Assembly: GCF_009299835.1 (NCBI RefSeq)
Contig: NZ_VKCZ01000013.1
Location: 1-64,000, forward strand
From: Microlunatus speluncae
Lineage (GTDB): Bacteria; Actinomycetota; Actinomycetes; Propionibacteriales; Propionibacteriaceae
Length of the DNA stretch: 64,000 nucleotides
Reading direction: 5' to 3'
Shown here: piece after piece, positions 42,232-50,975 of the stretch
Numbering within the stretch: position 1 is the stretch's first letter
Layout: each line of letters begins with the position of its first letter
Notes under the pieces: model-generated
Databases searched by the model: none
Told to the model about the DNA's origin: nothing
The model's input: only the letters and a program-made list of their open reading frames with translations
Position numbers and translations under genes: made by a program

Positions 42232-44283
42232 TCAGACATTCGTTTCCTTGATCACGACCACACCACCGGCCGGGACGGAGATGGTGCCGATATGGGGCTG
42301 GCCGGTCAGCAGGTCGAGGCCGGACGACGTCACGGTGCGTGCCGCGTCGGCGTGGTTGATCACGAACAGATAGCCCTGGTCACCGATGCGGCGTCGGACG
42401 ACCTGAAGATCATCCTCGGCCTCGGCCACGGGGGCGGCGCCGGCCAGCGTGAGCAACTCGTCCACCAGCACCTGCAGGTGATCATCGGCCGGCCGGGTGG
42501 CGAGATAGGTGGCGCTGCCGGCGCCGACGGCGCGGCGGGTCAGGGCCGGGGTCCCGGCCAGCGGGCCGTCGGCGTATTCGGCGATCGCGGTCGCCCCGGT
42601 CAGGTGGACGTGCTCGGTCCAGGAGGACACACTCCAGCCGTTGTCCAGTCGCCGGGTTTCGCCCGCCAGCAAGGGATGCAGCTCCTCGCTGCGGACACCG
42701 AGCAGCTCCCGGTAGGCGCCCGGATAGCCGCCGGTGATCACCCGACCGGCCTGGTCCGTGATCCCGGAGAAGTACGTGATCAGGACGTGCGCGCCGGCCT
42801 CGGCGGCGGCGGTGAGCCGCTCGGCCAGGGTGTCGTAGGCCAGATACAGCATCGGCACGATGATCACCCGGTAGCCGGCCAGGTCGGCGTCCGGACCGAT
42901 CACGTCGACCTGCCGGTGCCGCCGGGTGCAGAGCCGGTGCAGCGTGGTCGGCAGGTCGAGCGGATCGAGCTCGACGGTCGGCTTGCCCCAGGAGGTCAGC
43001 GCCCACTGCGATGCATAGTCGGTCAGGATCGCGACCGACGCCGGCTCGACCGTGCTGCCGCGCAGCTCGGCCAGGGCGCCCAGGTGCTCCCCCAGCCGGG
43101 TCACCTCGCGCCAGACCTTCGAGTCCGTGCCGGCGTGCGGCACCATCGCCGAGTGGAACTGCTCGGCCCCGGCGGTCGACTGCCGCCACTGGAAGAACAT
43201 CGCGCCGTCGGCGCCGCGGGCGATGTGGGTCAGGCTGTCCCGCAGCAACTCGCCCGGCTCCTTGGCCCGGTTGCGCGGCTGCCAGTTCACCGCGCTGGTC
43301 GAGTGCTCCATCAACAGCCAGGGCCGGCCCCGGCCGACGCCGCGGGCCTGGTCGGCCGACATCGCCAGCGACCAGTGCCGGTCCGGGTCGGCCGCGGTCG
43401 TGTAGTGATCATTGGCGACCAGATCGACCTCCTGCGCCCAGGCGGCGTAGTCGACCGGCGCCATGGTCGGCTTGACCATGAAGTTGGTGGTGATCGGCAC
43501 GTCCGGCGTCAGCCCGCGCAGCAGGTCCCGTTCGAACCGGTAGTGCTCGAGCAACTCGTCGGAGCTGAAGCGGTGGAAGTCCAGCACCAGGCCCGGGTTG
43601 TGGTGGCCGCTGATCGCCCGCGGCAGCGGCACTTCGGCGAACTCCCGGAAGTGGTGGCCCCAGAAGGCCGTTCCCCAAGCCTGGTTGAGCTTCTCGACGC
43701 TGCCGTACCGTCGCTCCAGCCAACCCTGGAAGGCCCGCTCGGATTCGTCGCAGTAGCAGCGCGCGTTCTCGTTGCCGATCTCGTTGCTGACGTGCCACAG
43801 CCCGAGCGCCGGATGATCACCGTACCGGCCGGCAAGAGCCTCGATGATCTTGGTCGCCCGGTCGCGGAAGACGGCCGAGCTGGGACACCAGCCGAGCCGG
43901 GCGCCGGGGCCGTTGCGCCGGCCGTGCGCGTCGACCGTCAGCACCTCCGGATAGCGACGCAGCAGCCACGTCGGCGGTCCGGCGGTCGGCGTCGCCAGGG
44001 CGGCCGCGATCCCGGCGCCGTGCAGCCCGTCCAGCACCCGGTCCAGCCAGCCGAACTCGAACCGGTCCTGGTCGACCTCGAGCAGCCCCCAGGCGAAGAT
44101 GCCGAGGCTGACCGTGTTGACCCCGGCCTCGGTCATCAGCCGCAGATCCTCGGCCCAGACCTCCTCGGGCCACTGCTCCGGGTTGTAGTCGCCGCCGTAG
44201 AGCAGGCCGTCGGCCGGCCAGGGAAAGGACCGCGCGGCCGGAAGATCGGCAGCCGCGCTCTCGAAGCCGGGCCGGCCGGTCAT
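42232..44283 (-). CDS. Beta-galactosidase, glycoside hydrolase family 42
   Basis: A 683-residue GH42 enzyme. The TIM barrel starts LLYGGDYNPEQWPEEVW. The acid/base is Glu167 in HVSNEIGN and the nucleophile Glu326 in LLMEHSTSAVNW. Cys132, Cys175 and Cys177 are candidates for the structural zinc site of this family. Trimerisation and C-terminal beta domains follow. It has no signal peptide, so it cleaves galactosides taken up into the cytoplasm. The ATG overlaps the stop of the upstream isomerase (ATGA), which makes them one operon. Confidence 0.95.
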   Translation of the reverse strand: MTGRPGFESAAADLPAARSFPWPADGLLYGGDYNPEQWPEEVWAEDLRLMTEAGVNTVSLGIFAWGLLEVDQDRFEFGWLDRVLDGLHGAGIAAALATPTAGPPTWLLRRYPEVLTVDAHGRRNGPGARLGWCPSSAVFRDRATKIIEALAGRYGDHPALGLWHVSNEIGNENARCYCDESERAFQGWLERRYGSVEKLNQAWGTAFWGHHFREFAEVPLPRAISGHHNPGLVLDFHRFSSDELLEHYRFERDLLRGLTPDVPITTNFMVKPTMAPVDYAAWAQEVDLVANDHYTTAADPDRHWSLAMSADQARGVGRGRPWLLMEHSTSAVNWQPRNRAKEPGELLRDSLTHIARGADGAMFFQWRQSTAGAEQFHSAMVPHAGTDSKVWREVTRLGEHLGALAELRGSTVEPASVAILTDYASQWALTSWGKPTVELDPLDLPTTLHRLCTRRHRQVDVIGPDADLAGYRVIIVPMLYLAYDTLAERLTAAAEAGAHVLITYFSGITDQAGRVITGGYPGAYRELLGVRSEELHPLLAGETRRLDNGWSVSSWTEHVHLTGATAIAEYADGPLAGTPALTRRAVGAGSATYLATRPADDHLQVLVDELLTLAGAAPVAEAEDDLQVVRRRIGDQGYLFVINHADAARTVTSSGLDLLTGQPHIGTISVPAGGVVVIKETNV

Positions 44284-45074
44284 GAAGCCGCGTCGAGCCA
44301 GGCCCAGGTCGCCGGCAGCGCCTCGGCCAGCGGAGCGAGCTCGGGATGCCACTTCCGCTCCCACTCCAGTGACTGGGCCCAGGACGGGTCCATCACGGCC
44401 ATCAGCGAGGCGACCGGATAGTCACCGGTGCCCGGGAACACCGGCCGGAAACCGTCGCGCGAATCGGTGTCCTTGACCTGGACGTACGCGATCCAGGGCC
44501 GGAGCAGGTCGACGCTCTCGGCCGGGGATTCACCGGCCCGCCAGGAGTGGGCAGCGTCCCAGATCACCCGGACCGGATGATCGCCGAGCCGCTCGTCGAC
44601 GGCGCGCATCAGCCGCGCCAGCCGGGCGCCGGCCGAATGGGAATCGTGCAGTTCGACGAAGATCGAGACGCCCAGCTCGCGGGCCAACTCGGCGCCAGGC
44701 TCGAGCCGATCCAGGGCCTTCAACTCGCCCGGCGTCAGCCCGCCGGCACCGTCGCGGTCGGGATCGCCCGGGAAGACCCGGACTCCGTCGGCGCCGAGAT
44801 CGGCCGCCAACCGAAGGTGCGCGGCAAGATCATCGTCCATCTCCTCCTCGCCGCAGATCCGCACGTAGGAAGCCACTGTCAGCACATGCAGCCCCGCCGC
44901 CGCCAGCTCCTCCCGCATCGCCGCGCGATGATCACCGGCGAGGCCGGTATGCACCACTTCGTCGATCGCGGACCGCAGTTCCACTCCGCTGCACCCCGAC
45001 TCGGCGGCCAGCGTGATCACCTCCGGCAGGGTCGCCCCGGAACACCCCAGCGTCGAAAACGCACGCATCGCCAT
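44280..45074 (-). CDS. Sugar phosphate isomerase/epimerase (xylose isomerase-like TIM barrel)
   Basis: A 264-residue protein of the AP-endonuclease 2/xylose-isomerase-like barrel superfamily. Metal-binding residues are suggested by 'GVELRSAID', 'IFVELHDSHSAG', 'VIWDAAHSWRAG' and 'YVQVKDTD'. It precedes the GH42 gene with a 4-nt overlap, so it probably processes the released sugar. TAGGAT (plus strand 45082-45087) lies 7 nt before ATG 45074, which favours this start over GTG 45080 and ATG 45068. Confidence 0.85.
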   Translation of the reverse strand: MAMRAFSTLGCSGATLPEVITLAAESGCSGVELRSAIDEVVHTGLAGDHRAAMREELAAAGLHVLTVASYVRICGEEEMDDDLAAHLRLAADLGADGVRVFPGDPDRDGAGGLTPGELKALDRLEPGAELARELGVSIFVELHDSHSAGARLARLMRAVDERLGDHPVRVIWDAAHSWRAGESPAESVDLLRPWIAYVQVKDTDSRDGFRPVFPGTGDYPVASLMAVMDPSWAQSLEWERKWHPELAPLAEALPATWAWLDAAS

Positions 45075-45081
45075 GATCACG

Positions 45082-45154
45082 ATCCTAGTACCGAGGCTGT
45101 CGGCCGCCGGGGCCGGCGTCCGGATTCGGGACGGCGGAGAACGGCTGGCACAAT
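45082..45154. promoter_or_regulatory. Divergent leaderless promoters (isomerase/GH42 operon and FAD reductase)
   Basis: On the minus strand TAGGAT (45082-45087) precedes ATG 45074 by 7 nt. On the plus strand CACAAT (45149-45154) precedes GTG 45161 by 6 nt. I see no palindromic operator in the gap. Confidence 0.55.
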
Positions 45155-45160
45155 CGATTC

Positions 45161-46402
45161 GTGACCGAGCCGACCGAGACCGATGTGCTGGTCGTCGGTG
45201 CCGGGCCTGCCGGATCGGCGGCGGCGGCCTGGGCCGCCCGACACGGCCTCGACGTGGTGCTCGCCGACGCGGCCGTCTTTCCGCGGGACAAGGCCTGCGG
45301 CGACGGCCTGACGCCGCGGGCGATGGCCGAACTGGACCGGCTCGGGCTGGGCGACTGGTCCCGCGCCCGGGTCACCAACCGGGGCCTCCGCGCACACGGC
45401 TTCGGGCAGGTGCTGGAGTTGCCGTGGCCCGGTGGTTCGCTGCCGGCGTTCGGATCGGCCGTGGCCCGGACCGAACTGGACGACCGGATTCGGCAGACCG
45501 CGCTGACCGCCGGAGCGACCCCGGTGGACGATGCCCGCGCGGTCGAGGTCGGCCGGGCCGGCGACCGGGTGACCGAGGTGATCTTCAGCCGGTCGGACCG
45601 GAGCCGGTTGGCGATCCGATGCCGCCGGCTGGTGGTCGCCGATGGCGTACGGTCTCCCCTCGGCCGGATCCTCGGCCGGACCTGGCACCGGGAGACCGCG
45701 TACGGCGTCGCCGGCCGCAGCTATCTGGACACCGGGCGGGACGACGACTGGATCTCCTCCCACCTCGAGTTGCGCGGCGAGCAAGGCGAGTTGCTGTCCG
45801 GCTACGGCTGGATCTTCCCGCTGGGCAACGGACGGGTGAATCTCGGCGTCGGCACCCTGGCCACCGCCAAGCACCCGGCGAACGTCCAGCTCAAGCCGCT
45901 GATGGAGTTCTACGCCCGGCAGCGCCGGGACGAGTGGCAACTCGGCGACAAGCTGGCCGAGCCGCGGTCGGCGATGCTGCCGATGGGCGGCGCGGTGTCC
46001 GGCGTCGCCGGGCCGAACTGGGCCCTGATCGGCGATGCCGCCGCCTGCGTGAATCCGTTGAACGGTGAGGGCATCGACTACGGCCTGGAGACCGGACGGT
46101 TCATCGCCGACCTGTTGGCCGCCGGCAATGATCTTGACCGGGCCTGGCCCGCACTGCTCCGTGATCACTACGGCAAGCCGTTCTCGATCGCCCGTCGGCT
46201 GGCCGGCCTGATCACCGTCCCCGGACTGCTGGCACGGCTCGGCCCGATCGGGATGCGCTCGCGTTTCCTGATGACGATCGCCCTGAGGGTGATGGGCAAC
46301 CTGATCACCGATGAAGATCACGACCTGGTCGCCCGCCTCTGGCGCAGCGCCGGCCACCTCTCCTCCCGCTTCGACCCCCGTCCCCCCTTCGCCCCCGCCT
46401 AA
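45161..46402 (+). CDS. Geranylgeranyl reductase-family FAD oxidoreductase
   Basis: A 413-residue flavoprotein. The N-terminal dinucleotide fold reads VLVVGAGPAGSAAAAWAA, followed by the family signature ACGDGLTPRAM and, later, the second FAD motif WALIGDAAACVNPLNGEGIDYGLETG. The nearest functional relatives are geranylgeranyl reductases and the mycobacterial menaquinone reductase MenJ, which saturate isoprenoid side chains; menaquinone is a reasonable substrate here (inference). CACAAT 6 nt before GTG suggests a leaderless mRNA. It ends 1 nt before the 26-bp hairpin. Confidence 0.9.
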   Translation: MTEPTETDVLVVGAGPAGSAAAAWAARHGLDVVLADAAVFPRDKACGDGLTPRAMAELDRLGLGDWSRARVTNRGLRAHGFGQVLELPWPGGSLPAFGSAVARTELDDRIRQTALTAGATPVDDARAVEVGRAGDRVTEVIFSRSDRSRLAIRCRRLVVADGVRSPLGRILGRTWHRETAYGVAGRSYLDTGRDDDWISSHLELRGEQGELLSGYGWIFPLGNGRVNLGVGTLATAKHPANVQLKPLMEFYARQRRDEWQLGDKLAEPRSAMLPMGGAVSGVAGPNWALIGDAAACVNPLNGEGIDYGLETGRFIADLLAAGNDLDRAWPALLRDHYGKPFSIARRLAGLITVPGLLARLGPIGMRSRFLMTIALRVMGNLITDEDHDLVARLWRSAGHLSSRFDPRPPFAPA

Positions 46403-46403
46403 C

Positions 46404-46461
46404 CCCCGACTTGTCAGACGTAGACCACGCTATGACGTGGTCTACGTCTGACAAGTCGGGG
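46404..46461. terminator. Perfect 26-bp hairpin, family copy 3, between convergent genes
   Basis: Left arm 46404-46429 and right arm 46436-46461 are exact complements around the loop CTATGA. The outer part, CGACTTGTCAGA, is shared with copies 1 and 2; the inner 11 bp (CGTAGACCACG) differ completely but remain paired. It is flanked by the convergent stops at 46402 and 46473, the expected place for a bidirectional terminator. Confidence 0.85.
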
Positions 46462-46472
46462 TTGGGGTGGGG

Positions 46473-47393
46473 TTACGGGACGATGATCAGCTTGCCGCGG
46501 GTGTGGCCGGCGCGGCTGAGGTCGAAGGCTTCGCCGACCCGGTCGAGGGTGAAGGTGCCGGCGATCTCGACCTTGAGCCGGCCGGCTTCTGCCAGCTCGG
46601 CCAGGCGGGCGGTTTCGGCGCCGTCGGGGCGGACCCAGACCACGGAGCCGCCGTGCTCGCCGACCGAGCCGTCGGCGATGGAGGCGTGCCGACCGCCGTC
46701 CTTGAGGACGGCCAGGGTCGTGGTCAACTGGCCGCCGACCAGGTCCGCCACCGCATCCACCCCGTCCGGGGCCAGGGCACGCACCCGGTCGGCCAGGCCG
46801 TCGCCGTACTCGACCGGCTCGGCGCCGAGGCCGGCCAGGAAGTCGTGATTGCGCTGCGAGGCGGTGCCGATCACCCGGGCACCCCGGGCCACGGCGATCT
46901 GCACGGCCAGGCTGCCGACGCCACCGGCGGCGCCGTGGATGAGTACGGTCTCGCCCTCGCTCAGCCCGACCCGGTCCAAGGTGCGCAGCGCGGTACCGCC
47001 GGCCAGCGGCAGGCCGGCCGCCTCTTCCCAGCTCAGCCCGGCCGGCTTGCGGGCCACGTAGTCGGCCGGCACCGCGACCAGCTCGGCGAAGGTCCCGGCG
47101 TGCAGGGTTTCCTTACGGGCGTAGGCCAGCACCTCGTCGCCGACCGCGAATTCCGGCGTGTCCAGGCCGACCTCGACCACGGTGCCGGCCACGTCCCAGC
47201 CGGGGATCACCGGGAAGACCGTCTCGATCAGCGGATCGAGCCCGCCCGCCATCACCTTCCAGTCGACCGGGTTGACGCCGGCCGCCCGGACCTCGATCAA
47301 CACCGATCCCGGGGCCAGCTTCGGTCGGTCGACCTCGGTCACCTCGAGCCCGGAATTGTCCGTGCCGTAAGCGGAATACGTGACTGCGCGCAT
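46473..47393 (-). CDS. NADP-dependent quinone oxidoreductase-like protein (MDR superfamily)
   Basis: A 306-residue medium-chain dehydrogenase/reductase of the zinc-free quinone oxidoreductase type. The cofactor motif HGAAGGVGSLAVQ, the N-terminal GroES-like domain (VRAAGVNPVDWKVM, GWDVAGTVVEVG) and the absence of catalytic zinc ligands are clear. It reduces quinones or enones with NADPH. The start is set by GGAGAGG 6 nt before ATG 47393; ATG 47399 abuts that site. It is not obviously linked to its neighbours. Confidence 0.93.
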   Translation of the reverse strand: MRAVTYSAYGTDNSGLEVTEVDRPKLAPGSVLIEVRAAGVNPVDWKVMAGGLDPLIETVFPVIPGWDVAGTVVEVGLDTPEFAVGDEVLAYARKETLHAGTFAELVAVPADYVARKPAGLSWEEAAGLPLAGGTALRTLDRVGLSEGETVLIHGAAGGVGSLAVQIAVARGARVIGTASQRNHDFLAGLGAEPVEYGDGLADRVRALAPDGVDAVADLVGGQLTTTLAVLKDGGRHASIADGSVGEHGGSVVWVRPDGAETARLAELAEAGRLKVEIAGTFTLDRVGEAFDLSRAGHTRGKLIIVP

Positions 47394-47487
47394 GATCATC
47401 CTCTCCGTGGAACCCGCTGGGCCGTCCGGCCGAGCACGGGGCACAGCAGAGTAGGACGCCGCGGCGCCGCGAACTATTCCCTGCCGA

Positions 47488-48840
47488 TCAGATGCCGGTC
47501 TTGCCGAAGCCCTCCGGCATCCGGAACGGGCAGTAGAGATCCATCTGCGGCGCCACCCGGGCCTGCGCCACCTGCAGCGCCTCGACCGGCGAGGCCGAGC
47601 CGAGCTTGATGCTCTCCTGGGCGGCAAACATCGCCTCCCACCAGACCTGGCTCACCGGGAACGGCGGCCGCGAGGTCGAGTAGGCCAGCTGATCGATGAA
47701 GAACGAGGCGTCGGCGAAGGCCTGATCACCGAGCAGATCGCGATAGGTCGGCAGTTCGCCGGTCTGCGGGATCATGATCGACTGGCCCTGCCGGCCGGCG
47801 TAGAACTTCATGAACTCCCAGGCTGCCTTGGATTTCGACGATCCCTTCGGCATCACCAGCGAGAATCCGCCGGACCAGGTGTAGATCGGGTCGGCCGGGT
47901 CGAACACCGGCAGGTTGGTGTAACCCAGCTCCAGGTCCGGCGCGTACTTCTCCACCGAGGTCCGGTAGTTGTTGGTCTGGATCACGAACCCCTGCTGCCC
48001 ACCCAGGAACGAGGTCTGGGCCGGCGGATGGTTCGGCGGCTCGTAGGTGGCCTTGAACGCGTCGACCCGGTTGTAGTCCTTCTCCCGGGTCCAGTCGTTC
48101 AGATAGACGTACGCGTCCAGCGTCGGCTTGGCGGTCAGGTCGACGCCGCAGGTCGCGTCGTCGAAGAAGCTGGCCCCGTTGCCCAGCGCGTACAGGTAGC
48201 CGGAGCCCTGGTCCGCCCACGGGATCAGCCCGAGCTGGGTGTAGTTGCCCCGGTTGTCGGTCTTGATCAACTGGTCGCTCAGCTCGTCCAGCCGGGCCAC
48301 CGTCGGCGCGCCGTTGGCCGGATCCAGCTCGTCCAGGTCGATCCCGTTGTCGCGCAGCACCTTCTTGTTGAAGTACAGCACCCGGGTGTCGGTCGACGTC
48401 GGCAGGCCGAACGTCTGGCCGTTCAGCCGCAGCTCGTTCATCGCGAACGGCAGGTACTGTTCGCGGATGTCGCTGTCCTCGTAGCGTTCGATCAGGTCGT
48501 CGATCGGCTCGAGCAGGCCGAGCGCGGCATACTGCGCGCCGCTGAAGCGGTCCATCCACCACAGGTCGGGGGCGGTCCCGGCCCGGACCGCGGTGATCAC
48601 CTGGGTGGCGTCGCCGGTGCCGGTCGAGGGCACGTTGTTCACCGTGATCTTGATCTCCGGGTGTTCCTTCTGGAACGCCGCGACGACCTCGGCCTCGTAC
48701 TCGCGGGTGCTGCCGCCGACCCCCCAGACGACGAGCTCGTTCTCGCCCCGTTCCGGTCGGGTGCAGCCCGACAGCGTGCTGCCGCCGGCCACGGCCAGAC
48801 CGGCCGCGGCCGCCCCGGTCAGGAATCCTCGCCGCTTCAT
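47488..48840 (-). CDS. Extracellular sugar-binding lipoprotein (ABC importer 2)
   Basis: A 450-residue solute-binding protein with signal KRRGFLTGAAAAG and lipobox LSGC (Cys26). Family 1 features include 'VVAAFQKEHPEIKITVNNVP', 'PDLWWMDRFSGAQYAALGLLEPIDDL', 'LPTSTDTRVLYFNKKVL' and 'WEFMKFYAGRQGQ'. AGGAGGT is 6 nt before the ATG. It is the last gene of the operon whose permeases lie at 48890-50816. The binding protein coming last is less usual and may mean an additional internal promoter. Confidence 0.93.
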   Translation of the reverse strand: MKRRGFLTGAAAAGLAVAGGSTLSGCTRPERGENELVVWGVGGSTREYEAEVVAAFQKEHPEIKITVNNVPSTGTGDATQVITAVRAGTAPDLWWMDRFSGAQYAALGLLEPIDDLIERYEDSDIREQYLPFAMNELRLNGQTFGLPTSTDTRVLYFNKKVLRDNGIDLDELDPANGAPTVARLDELSDQLIKTDNRGNYTQLGLIPWADQGSGYLYALGNGASFFDDATCGVDLTAKPTLDAYVYLNDWTREKDYNRVDAFKATYEPPNHPPAQTSFLGGQQGFVIQTNNYRTSVEKYAPDLELGYTNLPVFDPADPIYTWSGGFSLVMPKGSSKSKAAWEFMKFYAGRQGQSIMIPQTGELPTYRDLLGDQAFADASFFIDQLAYSTSRPPFPVSQVWWEAMFAAQESIKLGSASPVEALQVAQARVAPQMDLYCPFRMPEGFGKTGI

Positions 48841-48889
48841 CGCCTACCTCCTGATCCGTGGGTGCTGATCCGTCTGTTCGCCGTCGCGA

Positions 48890-49810
48890 TCACTTGAACC
48901 CTCCGAGCGAGATGCCGCGGATGAAGTAGCGCTGGAAGACGAAGAACAAGATCACCAGCGGCACGATCACCAGGAACGAGGCGGCCATCAGCTGGTTGAA
49001 CTGGATGTCTTCGGACTCCGTCTGGCGGAAGCTCTGCATGCCGATCGACAGGGTCTGCACGTTCTCGTCCTGCAGATAGATCAACGGCCCCATGAAGTCG
49101 TTCCAGGCGCCGACGGCGGCGAAGATCGCGACCGCGGTGAGGGCCGGCAGCGCGTTCGGGAAGACGAGCCGCCACGCGATCTTCCACTCCCCCGCACCGT
49201 CCACCCGGGCCGCGTTCAGCATGTCCCGCGGGATCTGCAGCAGGAACTGCCGCAACAGGAACGTGTAGAAGGCGCCGGCGAAGAGATGCGGCACCACCAG
49301 CGGCGCCCAGGTGTTGACCCAGCCCAGGTTGGCGTACAGGTCGAACATCGGGATCAGTGTCACCGGGAACGGCAGGAACATCGTCGCGATCACGATGTAG
49401 AAGACCTTGTCCCGGCCGCGCCACTCCAGGCAGCCGAAGCCGTACGCGACGATGAAGCTGGACACCACGGAGAACACCACGGACATCACCGTGATCGCCG
49501 CCGTGTTGACGAAGAACCGGGCGAACGGCATCGCGTTCACCGCGTCGACGAAGTTCTCCCAGCGCAGCTCGGTCGGGAAGAACGTCGGCGGATACTGGGC
49601 CAGTTCGGCCTCGCCCTTCAGCGCCGAGATGATCATCCAGTAGAGCGGCAACAGGAACAGGCAGCTCATCGCGATCATCAACACCCGCGCGACCACCGAG
49701 CTGTACCAGCGTTGCCGGCTGCCGTCCTTGGCCAGCCCGGTCTGTTCCTTGCCCTGCTTGATCTCCCGGCCCTCGTCGTACGCGGGACCGGTCTGAGTCG
49801 TCAGCGTCAT
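48890..49810 (-). CDS. ABC sugar transporter permease (MalG/CUT1 type)
   Basis: A 306-residue permease with six helices and the ATPase-docking loop 'LNAARVDGAGEWKIAWRLVFPNALPALTA'. It has a long polar N-terminus (about 35 residues). A GAGAGGAGAG ribosome site precedes the ATG. It lies between its partner permease and the binding protein of importer 2. Confidence 0.93.
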   Translation of the reverse strand: MTLTTQTGPAYDEGREIKQGKEQTGLAKDGSRQRWYSSVVARVLMIAMSCLFLLPLYWMIISALKGEAELAQYPPTFFPTELRWENFVDAVNAMPFARFFVNTAAITVMSVVFSVVSSFIVAYGFGCLEWRGRDKVFYIVIATMFLPFPVTLIPMFDLYANLGWVNTWAPLVVPHLFAGAFYTFLLRQFLLQIPRDMLNAARVDGAGEWKIAWRLVFPNALPALTAVAIFAAVGAWNDFMGPLIYLQDENVQTLSIGMQSFRQTESEDIQFNQLMAASFLVIVPLVILFFVFQRYFIRGISLGGFK

Positions 49811-49823
49811 CTCTGCTCTCCTC

Positions 49824-50816
49824 TCAGCCCGAAGCCGTGTCGTAGTTGACGAATCGTCGAGACAGCCAGTACACGAGACCGGCCAGCAGCATCCCGACCA
49901 GGAACAGCACCACGGCCATCGCCGAGGCGTAACCGAGCGAGGCGTAGCGGAAGGCGTTCTGGTACAGGTACATCATGTAGAACAGGGTTCCGTTGTCGGG
50001 CGCGCCGGTGCCGTTGGTCAGGACGTAGGCCTCGGTGAACACCTGCAGCGCGCCCGAGATGCCGGTGATCAGGTTGAACAAGATCGCCGGGCTGAGCAGC
50101 GGCAGGGTGATCGACCAGAACTGCCGGAAGGGCCCGGCCCCGTCGACCCGGGCCGCCTCGTACAACGTCTTCGGGATGTTGTTCAGCCCGGCCAGGAAGA
50201 TCAGCGCCGCGTTGCCGGCCCCCAATTGCAACATCAACACGATCACGACCTTGGCCGAGATCGGCTCGCCCAGCAGGTTGACGCTCTCCCGGCCCAACGC
50301 GTTGTTGAGCAGGCTGAACAGGCCGAACTGCGGGTTGACGAAGACCACGAAGATGAAGCTCAGCGCGAACGCCGGGACCAGGGAAGGGATGTAGAGCGCG
50401 GTGCGATAGACCGCGACCTCGCGCACGTTGCGGTTCATCGCCAGTGCCAGCAAGATCGCGACCACCAGTCCGATCGGCACCGCCAGGCCGGCGTAGAAGA
50501 GGGTGTTGAACGAGGCGGTCCTGATCAACGGATCCGTGAAGATCGTCACATAGTTGCCGAACCCGACGAAGAGCGGCGCCAGCATGCCCGAGTAGCGGGT
50601 CATGCTGATGATGATCGAATAGATCAGCGGATAGGCCACGAAGACGGTCACGCCGATCAACCAGGGGGCGATGAACGTCAGCCCGAGCCGGAGGTTGCGC
50701 TTGTCCCGGGCGCTCCACGATCTTCGTGACCGGGGGGCGACCGAACCGGCCGCCGAGTCACCCGGCCCGGTTCCGGGCGCGACCGTGGGCGTCACGACAT
50801 CCGTCCGATTCGACAT
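49824..50816 (-). CDS. ABC sugar transporter permease (MalF/CUT1 type)
   Basis: A 330-residue permease. A polar N-terminus is followed by six or seven helices and the docking loop 'YEAARVDGAGPFRQFWSITLPLLSPAILF'. The ATG at 50816 follows GAGAGGA. It is the first gene of the importer 2 operon and is transcribed from the promoter at 50904-50932, whose spacer holds a 17-nt palindrome. Confidence 0.93.
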   Translation of the reverse strand: MSNRTDVVTPTVAPGTGPGDSAAGSVAPRSRRSWSARDKRNLRLGLTFIAPWLIGVTVFVAYPLIYSIIISMTRYSGMLAPLFVGFGNYVTIFTDPLIRTASFNTLFYAGLAVPIGLVVAILLALAMNRNVREVAVYRTALYIPSLVPAFALSFIFVVFVNPQFGLFSLLNNALGRESVNLLGEPISAKVVIVLMLQLGAGNAALIFLAGLNNIPKTLYEAARVDGAGPFRQFWSITLPLLSPAILFNLITGISGALQVFTEAYVLTNGTGAPDNGTLFYMMYLYQNAFRYASLGYASAMAVVLFLVGMLLAGLVYWLSRRFVNYDTASG

Positions 50817-50903
50817 CGAATTCCTCTCCAGAGGCGGCTGTGACCGCAGAGCGTCCACTACCTGATCACGGGCGTGCGTTCCGCAGCAGCGACCGTTACG
50901 GTG

Positions 50904-50932
50904 AAATTACTCCAACACTTGGAGTTTGTCGA
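50904..50932 (-). promoter_or_regulatory. Promoter with a palindromic operator filling the -35/-10 spacer
   Basis: On the minus strand TCGACA (plus 50927-50932) and TAATTT (plus 50904-50909) are separated by exactly 17 nt. The perfect palindrome ACTCCAACACTTGGAGT (50909-50925) occupies that spacer. This is a classic repressor-over-promoter layout for importer 2 and could also affect the divergent oxidoreductase at 50976. The regulator is not in the window. Confidence 0.65.
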
Positions 50933-50975
50933 CACTATGTTCTGACAAGACCGACAGAGACGAGGTCAACCGATC

